NCBI RefSeq assembly: GCF_004217095.1
Contig: NZ_SHKO01000001.1
Location: 124,001-188,000, forward strand
Direction: 5' to 3'
Source of the DNA: Advenella incenata
GTDB lineage: Bacteria > Pseudomonadota > Gammaproteobacteria > Burkholderiales > Burkholderiaceae_B
DNA: 64,000 bases
The notes beneath the pieces were generated by a model. It worked only from the letters and a program-made list of their open reading frames with translations. It was not told where the DNA came from and searched no databases. Shown here one piece after another: positions 1 to 8,769 of this stretch; position 1 is the stretch's first letter; each line of letters starts with the position of its first letter. The position numbers and the translations under genes were made by a program.

Positions 1-125
1 AAATGTTCCTGCGGTCGGTGTTGGTCTCTTTCTTCACGTATGGACGCCAAGCTGCACGTCAATAAACTCAATGTCAAACGATGAAAATCGATATGATGTT
101 CAGGAATCATGCAAGTGATTGTAGA

Positions 126-935
126 CTAACTAATTGTTTTGTCCGGAAAGGCAAGGACTTCTGCTTTCTTGGAGAAATCGGCCAGCAGTTTGATCATGGC
201 TCTTTTGACGTCAGACGGTGCCGATTTGAGGGAGCCTGCATTGAATGGCGGATCAGGATCGTATTCGCCCACCAATTGGGTGCATTCAGCATAGATCTGG
301 TCACGCATCTCGGCGACCATGGTCAGGCCAAAATCCAGGCCGGCAGTCACCCCTGCACCGGTAATCCGATTGCGATCACGTACAACCCTTGCATCGGTAG
401 GAATGGCGCCAAATCCTGCCAGTGCTTGCCGGCACGACCAATGTGAAGTGGCCTTATATCCTGTGAGTAATCCAGCAGCCCCCAGGATTAAAGAACCCGA
501 ACAAACGCTAGTGACATATTTTGCACGTGCACCACGATCAGTCATAAATTCAAGCGTCTCGGAATCCGATGCTGCTGCCAGCGTACCATCTGTCCCGCCG
601 GGAGTGAACAATACAGTCAGATCTTTCGGGCATGAGTCAAACGTAGTGTCAGGAACGACGACCATGCCCGCGTCGCTTGTAACTGGACTGAGCGATTTAG
701 CGACAATGTGTATCTTGGCCCCCATCAGACTTCCGAACATGCAATGGGGGCCGGCCAGATCCATGATCGTCATGCCTGGGTAAACAAGCATTGCGATTCT
801 TTCGTCTCCGTACCACGGTGTTTTGTCCAGATTTCGTTCTATCTCCTCGGGAGAAATATCGATATTGGCGGCACTAACAGCAACGGGTGAGAGTAGGGTG
901 CTCAGTAAAATACTGCGACGAGTGTGGTTAATCAT
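126..935 (-). CDS. Exported DJ-1/PfpI family protein (isonitrile hydratase-like)
   Basis: A 269-residue protein of the class I glutamine-amidotransferase-like DJ-1/PfpI superfamily. The nucleophile-elbow cysteine is C145 in TSVCSGSL, followed by the GAAGLLTG..TSHW stretch seen in isonitrile hydratases and in the GATase domain of AraC-like regulators. There is no helix-turn-helix domain, so it is a free enzyme-like protein. The N-terminus has a twin arginine (TRRSILL, residues 5-11) and a short hydrophobic stretch ending in VSAA, which suggests export, possibly by Tat. It starts 12 bp after the stop of the TonB-dependent receptor gene and is probably co-transcribed with it. The fold assignment is firm; the substrate is unknown. 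Confidence 0.85.
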   Translation of the reverse strand: MINHTRRSILLSTLLSPVAVSAANIDISPEEIERNLDKTPWYGDERIAMLVYPGMTIMDLAGPHCMFGSLMGAKIHIVAKSLSPVTSDAGMVVVPDTTFDSCPKDLTVLFTPGGTDGTLAAASDSETLEFMTDRGARAKYVTSVCSGSLILGAAGLLTGYKATSHWSCRQALAGFGAIPTDARVVRDRNRITGAGVTAGLDFGLTMVAEMRDQIYAECTQLVGEYDPDPPFNAGSLKSAPSDVKRAMIKLLADFSKKAEVLAFPDKTIS

Positions 936-947
936 GATGGTAATTTC

Positions 948-3152
948 TCAAAATTGGGCAGTTAGCGTCAGGTACGCTGACCGTGGTTGGACGGGAATGA
1001 CGACAGGAGATGCCAGATACTGATAGGTATCGTAGACTTTGCGATTGGTCAGATTGACGGCTGATAATGAAACGGTGTACTTGTCGAAGCTGTAACTGGC
1101 TTGTGCGTCAATTAGAGCGTATCCGGGTACTTTTGCGCTATTTGGCAAGGTGGTTTCGCGAGCACTCACGGCTGTTATTCCTGCACCGAATGAGAGCCCC
1201 TTTGCTATTCCATCTGTGATGCGGTAACGTGCTGCCAGGCGCACGCTGTGTTTCGGGACGCGAGGTAGGCGATTGCCTGTGGGAATAGAGGTATCTTTGG
1301 TGACTTCTGCTTGTGTATATGCATAATTGAATAAAAGTGAGAACGCGTCGTCTGGCTCCCAAAGGAGATCTGCTTCCAGTCCGCGTGCACGCTGTTGGCC
1401 GGTTTGAATCGAATAGCCAATATGGGACGGGTCGGGGTCGGCAGTGGCAACGTTTTTGCGCGTCTGGTTGAATAAGGCAACGGTCCCGGAAAGCCCAAGG
1501 TCATCAGCGGAAAATTTGGCGCCCACCTCGATATTGCGCGATGTCTCCGGCTTGGGCGTATCGAGCCCGAGGAAATTGATCGGACCCCGAAAACCGGTGC
1601 CATAGGATGCATAGACCGACAAACTATCGGTCAGGTCGTATGTGATGCCCAATCGCGGTGTGAGGCGGTGGTAAAAGGCATTTACGTTCTGCTGCTTCTG
1701 GCGAAGCCGAAGGCTGGTCAGTCGCAGAGAACCCAGGATATGGAGACGTCCGTAAGTTGCCTGGTCCTGCAGATAGAGGGCCGTTGTCTGGTATCGATTA
1801 GTCTGAGAGTAAGTGGGTATTGGTGCGGAACCGTAATCGATCCGATAGTGCGGATCTGCCAGATCGAGCTCGCCCAGGGGTATGGCATCTGAAATTGCCG
1901 AATCCAGTTTCGTTGAATCGTAGCTGATGCCGCCCAGCACCTGGTGATTGCCGCCCAGAATGTCAAAAGTGGACGACAGGTTTGCATCAATGGTCGTTTC
2001 TTTAAGCGTAGCGGGAAGGTAAAGACCAAAGATAGGGTAGACAGTCGGTGTTCTCGGATTCGGTCCTGCAACTTCGGGATAAATAAAGCTCCCGTAATCG
2101 CGGCTTTTGCTGTTGAAATGATGTGCGGTAAGCGTAAATTTAATGTCATCCCTGAACGAGTGTTGCAGTTCTGCGGATATGAGCTGGTTTTTGATCGTGG
2201 TTAGTGGCTGTCCCCACGTTGCGCCGGGGTAGACATCTGAGTCAAGGTCCCCGGAGAGTGCTTGCAGGGCGGGCAGGCCGGAGTATTCGCGCTGGCTACG
2301 TTTGTCGAACTTTCCTCGCAGCAGCAGTTGCGTTTTTGGTGAAAGTTGAAAAGAAATACTGGGCTGCACTGAATATTGTCGGCCTTTGACATGATCTATC
2401 CAGCTGCCTTCTTTTTGGTACTCTCCTGAAATTCTGGCTCTGATCTTCTCGCTCAAGGGTACATTGACGTCAGCAAAGGTGCTTAATGCGGAATAGCTCC
2501 CTGTACGGACTCCCACCAGGTTAATAGGTTCGGCCTCTGGAGATTTGGACACGACGTTTATCAATCCACCCAGCGGTGCACCAACGCCACCACCATACAA
2601 CGTGGAGGTGGGGCCCTTTAACACTTCTATTCTTTCGGTCCCTATCAGGCTAGTCGGGTCCGCACTTGCGGTTGTACCAAACGCCGGCAAACCATCGAAA
2701 TAAATATCTGCAGGAAATCCTCGAATGACAGGTGTGGTAAACAACACTTCCTGTGATTTGGTTGCCATGACTCCCGAGACGTTGACCAGGGTATCGGCTA
2801 GTGTGCGACGATCCTGTTCATCTATCAGGGAACGCGGAATCACCTGGATAGATTGAGGGATTTCAATCAAGGGCGTTTCGGTTTTTGTGGCTGACATAGC
2901 GCTTTGCGTAGCGTAACTGGTTTGCAATGCAGAAACTTCTATGGGATCCAAGGTCACCGCAGCCACATTTGCTGGTTGATTTGACTTCGCATCAGTGGGG
3001 GAACTTGAAGCGCCTTTCGTCTTTGGGGCCGCGACTGAGGCGCTACCAAGCGGCGCATGCCCGATCGAATATGCGCACACCAGAGCAGTTAATAACATGC
3101 GATTTGCAAGAGCGAATGTTCTGGCCTCAAGAGGGTAGCAATGCTTTTTCAT
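948..3152 (-). CDS. TonB-dependent siderophore-type receptor
   Basis: An outer-membrane, TonB-energised importer of the FhuA/FpvA class. A signal peptide of about 40 residues is followed by a linker rich in Ala, Ser and Thr. A plug domain follows (ETPLIEIPQSIQVIPRSLID, then IRGFPADIYFDGLP and the LKGPTSTLYGGGV..GGLINVVSK block at about residues 95-205). The remaining 500 or so residues are the 22-strand barrel, ending in an aromatic residue (LTLTAQF), as expected for Bam-dependent insertion. The ATG at 3152 is preferred to an upstream TTG at 3161. The gene is followed at 12 bp by the exported DJ-1-like gene. Upstream lie fragments of a PchR-like AraC regulator, the usual activator partner of such receptors. 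The ligand cannot be read from sequence; a ferric siderophore is the usual one. Confidence 0.92.
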   Translation of the reverse strand: MKKHCYPLEARTFALANRMLLTALVCAYSIGHAPLGSASVAAPKTKGASSSPTDAKSNQPANVAAVTLDPIEVSALQTSYATQSAMSATKTETPLIEIPQSIQVIPRSLIDEQDRRTLADTLVNVSGVMATKSQEVLFTTPVIRGFPADIYFDGLPAFGTTASADPTSLIGTERIEVLKGPTSTLYGGGVGAPLGGLINVVSKSPEAEPINLVGVRTGSYSALSTFADVNVPLSEKIRARISGEYQKEGSWIDHVKGRQYSVQPSISFQLSPKTQLLLRGKFDKRSQREYSGLPALQALSGDLDSDVYPGATWGQPLTTIKNQLISAELQHSFRDDIKFTLTAHHFNSKSRDYGSFIYPEVAGPNPRTPTVYPIFGLYLPATLKETTIDANLSSTFDILGGNHQVLGGISYDSTKLDSAISDAIPLGELDLADPHYRIDYGSAPIPTYSQTNRYQTTALYLQDQATYGRLHILGSLRLTSLRLRQKQQNVNAFYHRLTPRLGITYDLTDSLSVYASYGTGFRGPINFLGLDTPKPETSRNIEVGAKFSADDLGLSGTVALFNQTRKNVATADPDPSHIGYSIQTGQQRARGLEADLLWEPDDAFSLLFNYAYTQAEVTKDTSIPTGNRLPRVPKHSVRLAARYRITDGIAKGLSFGAGITAVSARETTLPNSAKVPGYALIDAQASYSFDKYTVSLSAVNLTNRKVYDTYQYLASPVVIPVQPRSAYLTLTAQF

Positions 3153-3173
3153 AAGGTGCAATAGCCCAGGTTT

Positions 3174-3781
3174 ATGTTTCGTGTTGCGAGACGGGGTTTA
3201 TTTGTCGCTAACATGACCGCAATCGGATCGACATATAGAAAACGAGTAAGCCCAGAACTACCAGGGCAGCCCTTGCTGCACGGCGAATTTTCGAATCAGC
3301 CACATATCACAATCGTCTTAATTTACCGAATGAGAAAACCGATCCATTTGGAGCGCGGACAAGATGGGCACATGGTACTGAGCTGCATCTGTCGGCAAAA
3401 TGGCGGTTTGATGACATCTTTGTCATTAAACGAGGGACAACCGGGTGAGATGATTTTCCGCTCCAGCCCAAAGCGGATGTTTGTGGCAGTTTGGGCGGGT
3501 GAAGACGATTCAGAATGGGCGATCACCTGAAAAAGTGGTTGCCTGAATCATTTTATGGATTGGCGCAGGCGCACAACGTGCTGAATCTCTTGTATTGCCA
3601 GTTCAGGAAATGGGCGGTCCACGGTCTGCCGCGACCATTACCGGTCGGGCCTGCATGGAGCAGATGGTGGCCGTGGAGCAATGGCGTGAAAGAGATATTG
3701 GAAGAAGGCGAGGGCTGTTGTATCTGCAGTCATAAGTGCCTTCAAGCAATCTTTCAAAGCCGGCAGGGCGTTGTCCGATAG
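3174..3781 (+). pseudogene. Decayed AraC-family (PchR-like) regulator, N-terminal part only
   Basis: No intact gene fills the 730 bp between the receptor and the CGNR gene. Frame 3 (from 3174 to 3530) encodes LERGQDGHMVLSC..GEMIFRSSPKR, which resembles the sensor domain of PchR-type regulators. The similarity continues in frame 2 (DHLKKWLPESFYGLAQ, about 3515-3570), then frame 1 (ACMEQMVAVEQW..GLLYLQ, about 3649-3729), then frame 2 again (SHKCLQAIFQ). These blocks line up in order with PchR (WLPEQ.., AMQAL.., DLYLGGKALEL), so at least three frame changes separate them. The C-terminal DNA-binding domain is not seen. This is inferred from remembered family sequences and is tentative. Confidence 0.4.
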
Positions 3782-3885
3782 TCAACGTGCGCAGTCAGTA
3801 CCAAAGCAGCGTCTGGTTACTGGTGATCACCAGTTTACCCCTGCTCTCGGTCCCTTCCAGGACGCTGAATCGTCCTGCCATTGGG

Positions 3886-4464
3886 CTATTGAGCGTTCTT
3901 GCGGGCGCGATGGGCGGCCGCTTTCATTCTGTTGCCACAAGAGGCCATACTGCACCAGCGCCGCCGATGCGACTTGGTCAAATCATGGAAGAATAATGTG
4001 CAGTCGTGCGCCTCGCATTCGCGTACAAGTTGCAGATCTTCATTCGAAAGCAATTGTATGAGCGCTTGTGCAACAGGTTCAAGCAGGCTGGCTGCGTTCA
4101 TGTTGTGCCGGTGCTTGACGATCTTGAATGTTTTGCTGGCTGCGTCCCACTCGAGTTCCGTCCGGGAGCGGCCCGCTTCCAATACCTGATTGATGACGGC
4201 GGCATCGGCCGAGGTGCCTGTTCTGGCTGCCAGGATCACCGCTTTGGCATTGTCCCTGAGCGCGCGCGCGAGTTCAACCAGGCCTGCTGGCGCACTGCTG
4301 CAGTCATCAGGCAGCAACCCGGCGAGTCTGAGCCATTCGATCACACTGTGGTCGCTATCAAAGCAGTCGCAGTGTCGCGGCCCCACCCCATACTCGGTGT
4401 TAATGAAGTCGAGCGCAAGATTGTTTGCAATAAATAATGGTGTTCCGTTTGTGACCAAGGGCAT
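3886..4464 (-). CDS. CGNR zinc-finger transcriptional regulator (ABATE domain)
   Basis: About 192 residues. The N-terminal ABATE region contains the LALDFINTE motif typical of the family. The C-terminal CGNR zinc finger reads CEAHDCTLFFHD, then HRRRWCSMASCGNRMKAAAHR; the four cysteines and the CGNR tetrapeptide are all present. Such proteins are predicted DNA-binding regulators. The ATG at 4464 gives the protein beginning MPLVTNGTPLFI; an upstream in-frame TTG at 4524 would run back through the promoter and is less likely. The gene is divergent from the exported hydrolase at 4558. A near-perfect inverted pair of 14-bp sites sits at the two gene starts, which suggests that it controls both itself and the hydrolase. 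Confidence 0.85.
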   Translation of the reverse strand: MPLVTNGTPLFIANNLALDFINTEYGVGPRHCDCFDSDHSVIEWLRLAGLLPDDCSSAPAGLVELARALRDNAKAVILAARTGTSADAAVINQVLEAGRSRTELEWDAASKTFKIVKHRHNMNAASLLEPVAQALIQLLSNEDLQLVRECEAHDCTLFFHDLTKSHRRRWCSMASCGNRMKAAAHRARKNAQ

Positions 4465-4468
4465 GATT

Positions 4469-4547
4469 TTAGTAACCGGTAATTTGTATGTTGACAGGAT
4501 ACTATAATCGCTGATAACCTTCAATCTATACTTTTACAGGTTACTAA
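4469..4547. promoter_or_regulatory. Divergent promoter with inverted 14-bp operator-like sites
   Basis: TTAGTAACCGGTAA (4469-4482) reads on the opposite strand as TTACCGGTTACTAA. This matches TTACAGGTTACTAA (4534-4547) at 13 of 14 positions, in inverted orientation with 51 bp between them. One copy lies just upstream of the CGNR ATG; the other overlaps the hydrolase ribosome-binding site (taaggag). A TTGACA (4491-4496) and a TATAAT (4503-4508) lie between the copies but are too close together to form one promoter. Regulation by the CGNR protein is an inference. Confidence 0.55.
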
Positions 4548-4557
4548 GGAGCCAGTC

Positions 4558-5514
4558 ATGAAATCCACCAAATCGATTGCAGCCTCAGCCAGTGTCGCTG
4601 CGGCTTTGCTCACAGGGCAAGCGCAGGCCGCAGACGCCTCCCTTTCTGCACACCAACAGGTTCATTACCGTTACGAGCAGGTAGGCGACGTGAAGGTTTT
4701 CTACCGCGAAGCGGGCGATCCCGGTGCGCCGGCCATCCTGCTGTTGCATGGTTTCGCAGCATCATCGTATATGTGGCGCGACCTCATTGCGGCCCTCGCA
4801 GACCGGTACCATGTCATCGCACCTGATTTGCCCGCATTTGGATTCACAGAATCTCCTGAGCGTGGCAAGTATGAATATTCATTTGCCAATATCACGAAAA
4901 CGATTGAGCAGTTCACCACGCAGCTAAAGCTTGACCGCTATGCCCTCGCGGTTCACGACTACGGCGCCCCCGTAGGCTGGCGTCTGGCGCTGGCTCATCC
5001 TGCCCGTGTGACGGCGATTATTTCGCAAAACGGAAATGCCTATGAAGAGGGTCTTGCCAAGGGCTGGGAACCAATCCGGAAGTATTGGCAAGCGCCTACC
5101 CAGGAAAATCGCGAGGCCTTGGCCGATTTTCCGACACCAGCGTCAATCAAGTGGCAATATGTGGAAGGGGTAAGCGACGTGAGTGTCGTGGCACCGGATG
5201 GCTATACGCTCGAAGGCGCATTCATCTCGCGGCCCGGCATGGCAGATATACAGCTGGACTTGCTGTTGAACTATGCATCCAACGTAGAGAAATATCCCGA
5301 GTTCCAGGCCTACTTTCGCCAATATCAGCCTGCGTTGCTCGCAGTCTGGGGCAAGAACGATCCGTTTTTCCTGCCGGCGGGGGCTCAGGCATGGAAGCGC
5401 GACATCCCTGAAGCGGACGTCCGTTTCTACGATACCGGTCACTTCGCCCTGGAAACCCACGGCAAAGAAATTATTCCGGTCGTCCGCGCATTCCTGGACA
5501 AAAATGTAAAGTGA
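4558..5514 (+). CDS. Exported alpha/beta hydrolase with Asp nucleophile (haloalkane dehalogenase/epoxide hydrolase-like)
   Basis: 318 residues with a cleavable signal peptide (about residues 1-24, ending AQAADA). The alpha/beta-hydrolase core shows HGF (64-66) as the oxyanion-hole segment and a nucleophile elbow VHDYGAPVG with D134 in place of Ser. It also has D268 in WGKNDPFF and H295 in TGHFALE. An Asp nucleophile is the hallmark of haloalkane dehalogenases, epoxide hydrolases and fluoroacetate dehalogenases, so a C-halogen or epoxide bond is a possible target. Export to the periplasm is less usual for that group. The ribosome-binding site aaggag lies 8 bp before the ATG. A hairpin downstream (5560-5583) probably ends the transcript. 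Confidence 0.85.
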   Translation: MKSTKSIAASASVAAALLTGQAQAADASLSAHQQVHYRYEQVGDVKVFYREAGDPGAPAILLLHGFAASSYMWRDLIAALADRYHVIAPDLPAFGFTESPERGKYEYSFANITKTIEQFTTQLKLDRYALAVHDYGAPVGWRLALAHPARVTAIISQNGNAYEEGLAKGWEPIRKYWQAPTQENREALADFPTPASIKWQYVEGVSDVSVVAPDGYTLEGAFISRPGMADIQLDLLLNYASNVEKYPEFQAYFRQYQPALLAVWGKNDPFFLPAGAQAWKRDIPEADVRFYDTGHFALETHGKEIIPVVRAFLDKNVK

Positions 5515-5559
5515 TCATGCGTGATGGCAGGCGCATTGGATACCCGGTCAGTATTGGAG

Positions 5560-5583
5560 TGATCCGCAGCGCGCTGCGGATCA
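5560..5583. terminator. Bidirectional terminator hairpin between convergent genes
   Basis: A perfect 24-bp palindrome, TGATCCGCAGCG followed directly by its reverse complement, then a T-rich stretch (ttctttgt). It lies between the stops of the hydrolase (plus) and the glutathione transferase (minus). Confidence 0.65.
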
Positions 5584-5621
5584 TTCTTTGTCACTACAAT
5601 TTCACTTCAGAGAAGCGCTCT

Positions 5622-6317
5622 CTAAGCCGCCGTCACTTCCAGGCCCCGTTGCACCGCCGGACGAGCAAGACCACGGTCAAGCCAGGCCTGCACATGAGTA
5701 AAACGGTCGAAGCCAACAATCTCGCGCGCCTCGTAAAAGCCGATAAGATTGCGCACCCAGCCCAGCAGTGAAATATCGGCGATGCTGTAGTCGGTGCCCA
5801 TCACCCAGTCGCGGTCCGAGAGTTGCTTATCAAGAACACCCAGCAGCCGCGCCGATTCGGTGGCATAGCGTTCAAGCGGGCGTTTGTCCTCATAGGCCTT
5901 GCCGGCAAATTTGTGGAAAAAGCCAAGCTGGCCGAACATCGGTCCGACGCCGCCCATCTGCCACATCAGCCACTGGATCGTTTCGTAACGGGTGCCGGGA
6001 TCGGCCGAGATAAATTGTCCTGTTTTGTCGGCAAGATAGAGCAGGATGGCACCTGACTCAAAAAGCGCTAGCGGCTTGCCGCCGGGGCCGCTGGGGTCGT
6101 AGATGGCGGGGATCTTGCCATTGGGGTTAAGCGCAAGAAAGGCCGGATCGTGGCTTTCGTTCGCCGAGATGTCGATCCTGTGCGGCTCATAGGCCAGACC
6201 CGTTTCTTCAAGCATAATGCCGACCTTCACACCATTGGGTGTGGGAGCGGAAAAAAGTTGCAGACGATCGGGATGCTGCGCCGGCCAGCGCGTAAAAATG
6301 GGGTGATTGAGTGTCAT
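5622..6317 (-). CDS. Glutathione S-transferase family protein (YghU/YfcG-like)
   Basis: About 231 residues with the two-domain GST fold. The thioredoxin-like N-terminal domain contains LFSAPTPNGVKVGIMLEE, then LNPNGKIPAIYDP with the cis-proline, and FESGAILLYLA, the glutathione-binding ES motif. An all-helical C-terminal domain follows (WLMWQMGGVGPMFGQ.., DYSIADISLLGW). The PNGxK and WQMGGxGPMxGQ signatures match the nu-class YghU/YfcG group, which has disulfide-bond reductase activity. ATG 6317 is chosen because AAGGAAAAAG precedes it; an ATG at 6341 is the alternative. It is a single gene convergent with the alpha/beta hydrolase. Confidence 0.9.
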   Translation of the reverse strand: MTLNHPIFTRWPAQHPDRLQLFSAPTPNGVKVGIMLEETGLAYEPHRIDISANESHDPAFLALNPNGKIPAIYDPSGPGGKPLALFESGAILLYLADKTGQFISADPGTRYETIQWLMWQMGGVGPMFGQLGFFHKFAGKAYEDKRPLERYATESARLLGVLDKQLSDRDWVMGTDYSIADISLLGWVRNLIGFYEAREIVGFDRFTHVQAWLDRGLARPAVQRGLEVTAA

Positions 6318-6881
6318 TCTTTTTCCTTCGGTTGATTTCATTTGTAATCTTAAAGCAAATGAGTTTCTGTTTTGTTATTAGATTGCCGCAGGGGCAGATG
6401 GTTTCGCGGGCCTGGGGCGCAAATGCCTAGGGAATTTGTTCCTATTCTATCGCTCACACCAAGGGCCTCGCCTGCTTTGCCTGCATGACAAGAGAACGGA
6501 CTGCGTGCCGGCCCCCCGGGTCGGGCGATATGCGCAAATTCAACGTGTCCTGTGGTCGGATCGCTTCGGTTCGCATTGCACACTGCCGCCGCTTTTGCCT
6601 TCCACGTGTTCTTTGTAAGGGGTGGACGCTGGATATCCTGTTCACTTCAACAAGAGGCCGTCTGCTCCCGCTTGGCTAAATTACCGGCTGCAACGCGTCC
6701 GCACCCATGATGGAGCCCATTTTCGACCCCTCTGCTGCTACAATTGCACCTTCCTTTCGCCGTTTCCGCCGTCTTGCCATCAGGCAAGCTGCCCGTCCGG
6801 CTCATCGCCCCGTCATCCTTGATCAAATCCCGGTCAGTCTCGGCTGGGGTTTTTGTTCCCGAAAATGAAGACCTACCCTCA
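6318..6881. other. Intergenic stretch between GST and ABC-F genes
   Basis: About 560 bp with no convincing gene. Short open frames on both strands encode Arg/Pro/Cys-rich peptides typical of GC-rich non-coding sequence. It must contain the divergent promoters for the GST and ABC-F genes, but no clear -35/-10 pair was identified. Confidence 0.5.
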
Positions 6882-8555
6882 ATGATTATTCTCAAGAACG
6901 TGACCTTGCGTCGCGGCAGCAAAGTATTGCTCGACAAAACCTCCGTCACACTCAATCCTGGAGAAAAGGTGGGTCTGGTCGGCCGCAATGGCGCGGGCAA
7001 GTCTTCATTGTTCGCGGTGCTCAATGGCACGCTTCACGAGGATGGTGGCGAGTTTTCCATTCCATCGCAGTGGCGTATGTCACAAGTGGCGCAGGACATG
7101 CCGGAAACCGAGCAGAGCGCAACGGACTTTGTGGTAGAGGGCGACACGATTCTGCTAGCCGCGCAAAACGAAGTGGCTGCATCCGAGGCCAGTGATGACG
7201 GTATGCGCATGGCGCACGCCTATATGGCCTTGCACGACGCAGGTGCCCACGATGCTGCTGCCCGTGCGCAGGCGCTTATTCTGGGTCTGGGCTTTAGCGT
7301 AGCCGAACTTGACAGACCGGTGAACAGTTTTTCGGGTGGCTGGCGCATGCGCCTGCAATTGGCGCGGGCACTCATGTGTCCGTCGGACCTGCTGTTGCTT
7401 GATGAACCCACCAATCACCTGGATTTGGACGCGCTGGTGTGGCTGGAAGCCTGGCTCAAAAACTATGCTGGCACCATGGTTGTGATTAGCCATGACCGTG
7501 AATTCCTGGATGCGATCACCAACGTGACGCTGCATATCGACAATAGTACGCTGGTGCGCTACGGCGGCAATTACAGCAAGTTTGAAGACATGCGTGCCGA
7601 ACAAATGTTGCTGCAACAGGCGGCACACGCCAAGCAACAGGAAAAAGTTGCGCATCTGCAAAAATTCATTGACCGCTTCAAGGCTAAAGCCAGCAAGGCC
7701 AAGCAGGCGCAAAGCCGCGTCAAGGCACTTGAGCGCATGGAAAAAATTGCGCCCATGCTGGCCGATGCCGAGTTTCAGTTCGAATTCAAGGAACCGCTCA
7801 GCATGCCCAACCCCATGCTGTCCATGACCGATGCCAGCTTTGGCTATCCGCCGCCCGAAGATGCGCCGGCCGATGCCAAGCCAACCGTCATCGTGCAGAA
7901 CATCAACCGCTCTGTCCTGGCAGGACAGCGCATCGGCATTCTTGGCGCTAACGGACAAGGCAAATCTACATTCGTAAAAACCATTGCCGGCGCTTTGGAG
8001 GCGATCGCGGGCGAGATTATCCCTGGAAAAGGGTTGAATATCGGCTACTTTTCGCAGCAGGAACTGGATGTCTTACGGCCTGCCGACACCCCGCTCGAAC
8101 ACATGATCCGCCTGGTGCGCGACACGCCGGCCAGCATGCGACCCAGCGCCATGGATTGTCGTGAACAGGGACTGCGCAATTTTCTGGGCACCTTTAATTT
8201 CAGTGGTGATATGGTCAAGCAGTCTGTTGGCAGCATGAGCGGCGGTGAAAAAGCGCGCCTGGTGTTATGCATGATTGTCTGGCAGCGCCCCAATTTTCTG
8301 CTGCTGGATGAACCGACCAATCACCTGGATCTGGCCACACGTGAGGCCCTGAGCGTTGCGCTCAACGAGTTCGAAGGTTCGGCGATGCTGGTTAGCCACG
8401 ATCGCGCGCTGCTGCGTTCGGTCTGCGACGAGTTCTGGCTGGTGTCGCGCGGCGGCATGACAGACTTTGACGGCGATCTGGATGATTACCAGGTATATCT
8501 ACTGGAAGAGGCCAAGCGTCAGCGGGAAGCGGCAAGCGGCAGGAAGGTCGCCTGA
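6882..8555 (+). CDS. ABC-F family ATPase (YheS/Uup-like ribosome-associated)
   Basis: About 557 residues with two ABC ATPase domains in tandem and no membrane segments. The first Walker A is GRNGAGKSS (residues 34-42), with signature FSGGWRMRLQLARAL and Walker B LLLLDEPTNHLDL. The linker is Lys- and Gln-rich and helical (KQQEKVAHLQKFIDRFKAKASKAKQAQSRVK, split by helices), which is the P-site interaction motif region of ABC-F factors. The second domain has GANGQGKST, MSGGEKARLVL and LLLDEPTNHLDL. These proteins act on translating ribosomes. It lacks the long C-terminal extension of E. coli YheS. The start at MIILKNVTLRRGSK fits family starts; an in-frame upstream extension from 6744 lacks family similarity. 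Confidence 0.92.
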   Translation: MIILKNVTLRRGSKVLLDKTSVTLNPGEKVGLVGRNGAGKSSLFAVLNGTLHEDGGEFSIPSQWRMSQVAQDMPETEQSATDFVVEGDTILLAAQNEVAASEASDDGMRMAHAYMALHDAGAHDAAARAQALILGLGFSVAELDRPVNSFSGGWRMRLQLARALMCPSDLLLLDEPTNHLDLDALVWLEAWLKNYAGTMVVISHDREFLDAITNVTLHIDNSTLVRYGGNYSKFEDMRAEQMLLQQAAHAKQQEKVAHLQKFIDRFKAKASKAKQAQSRVKALERMEKIAPMLADAEFQFEFKEPLSMPNPMLSMTDASFGYPPPEDAPADAKPTVIVQNINRSVLAGQRIGILGANGQGKSTFVKTIAGALEAIAGEIIPGKGLNIGYFSQQELDVLRPADTPLEHMIRLVRDTPASMRPSAMDCREQGLRNFLGTFNFSGDMVKQSVGSMSGGEKARLVLCMIVWQRPNFLLLDEPTNHLDLATREALSVALNEFEGSAMLVSHDRALLRSVCDEFWLVSRGGMTDFDGDLDDYQVYLLEEAKRQREAASGRKVA

Positions 8556-8769
8556 GTGCTAATGCGAGTGGGCGGGTGTTGCGGATATTTAAGGCTGGCG
8601 CGGTACTTCTGGATCAGGGGTGTGTCTTCGATATAGGACACCCGTTCAAGTTTGATACGCAAAAGATTGCTTGCGCGCCAACACATCGCTTGATTAAAAG
8701 TTACACTAATCAGACTTCCCGTCGCACTGCGCCACTCCACGCAATCTCATTCATTGTGAAACTCGACAC

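Noticed and set aside
4491-4508. TTGACA and TATAAT as a classic promoter
   Set aside because: Only 6 bp separate them, so they cannot be one sigma70 promoter. Each may belong to a different start.
6744-6881. 46-residue N-terminal extension of the ABC-F protein
   Set aside because: It has no family similarity; the ATG at 6882 begins exactly at the conserved ABC domain start.
7155-7958. Minus-strand open frame of 267 codons
   Set aside because: It is the antisense shadow of the ABC-F gene, rich in His, Gln and Arg, with no family resemblance.
8519-8740. 73-codon minus-strand frame between ABC-F and the oxidase (RVSYIEDTPLIQKYRASLKYPQ)
   Set aside because: The segment looks somewhat protein-like, but I could not match it to a family. 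It overlaps the ABC-F end and has no ribosome-binding site.
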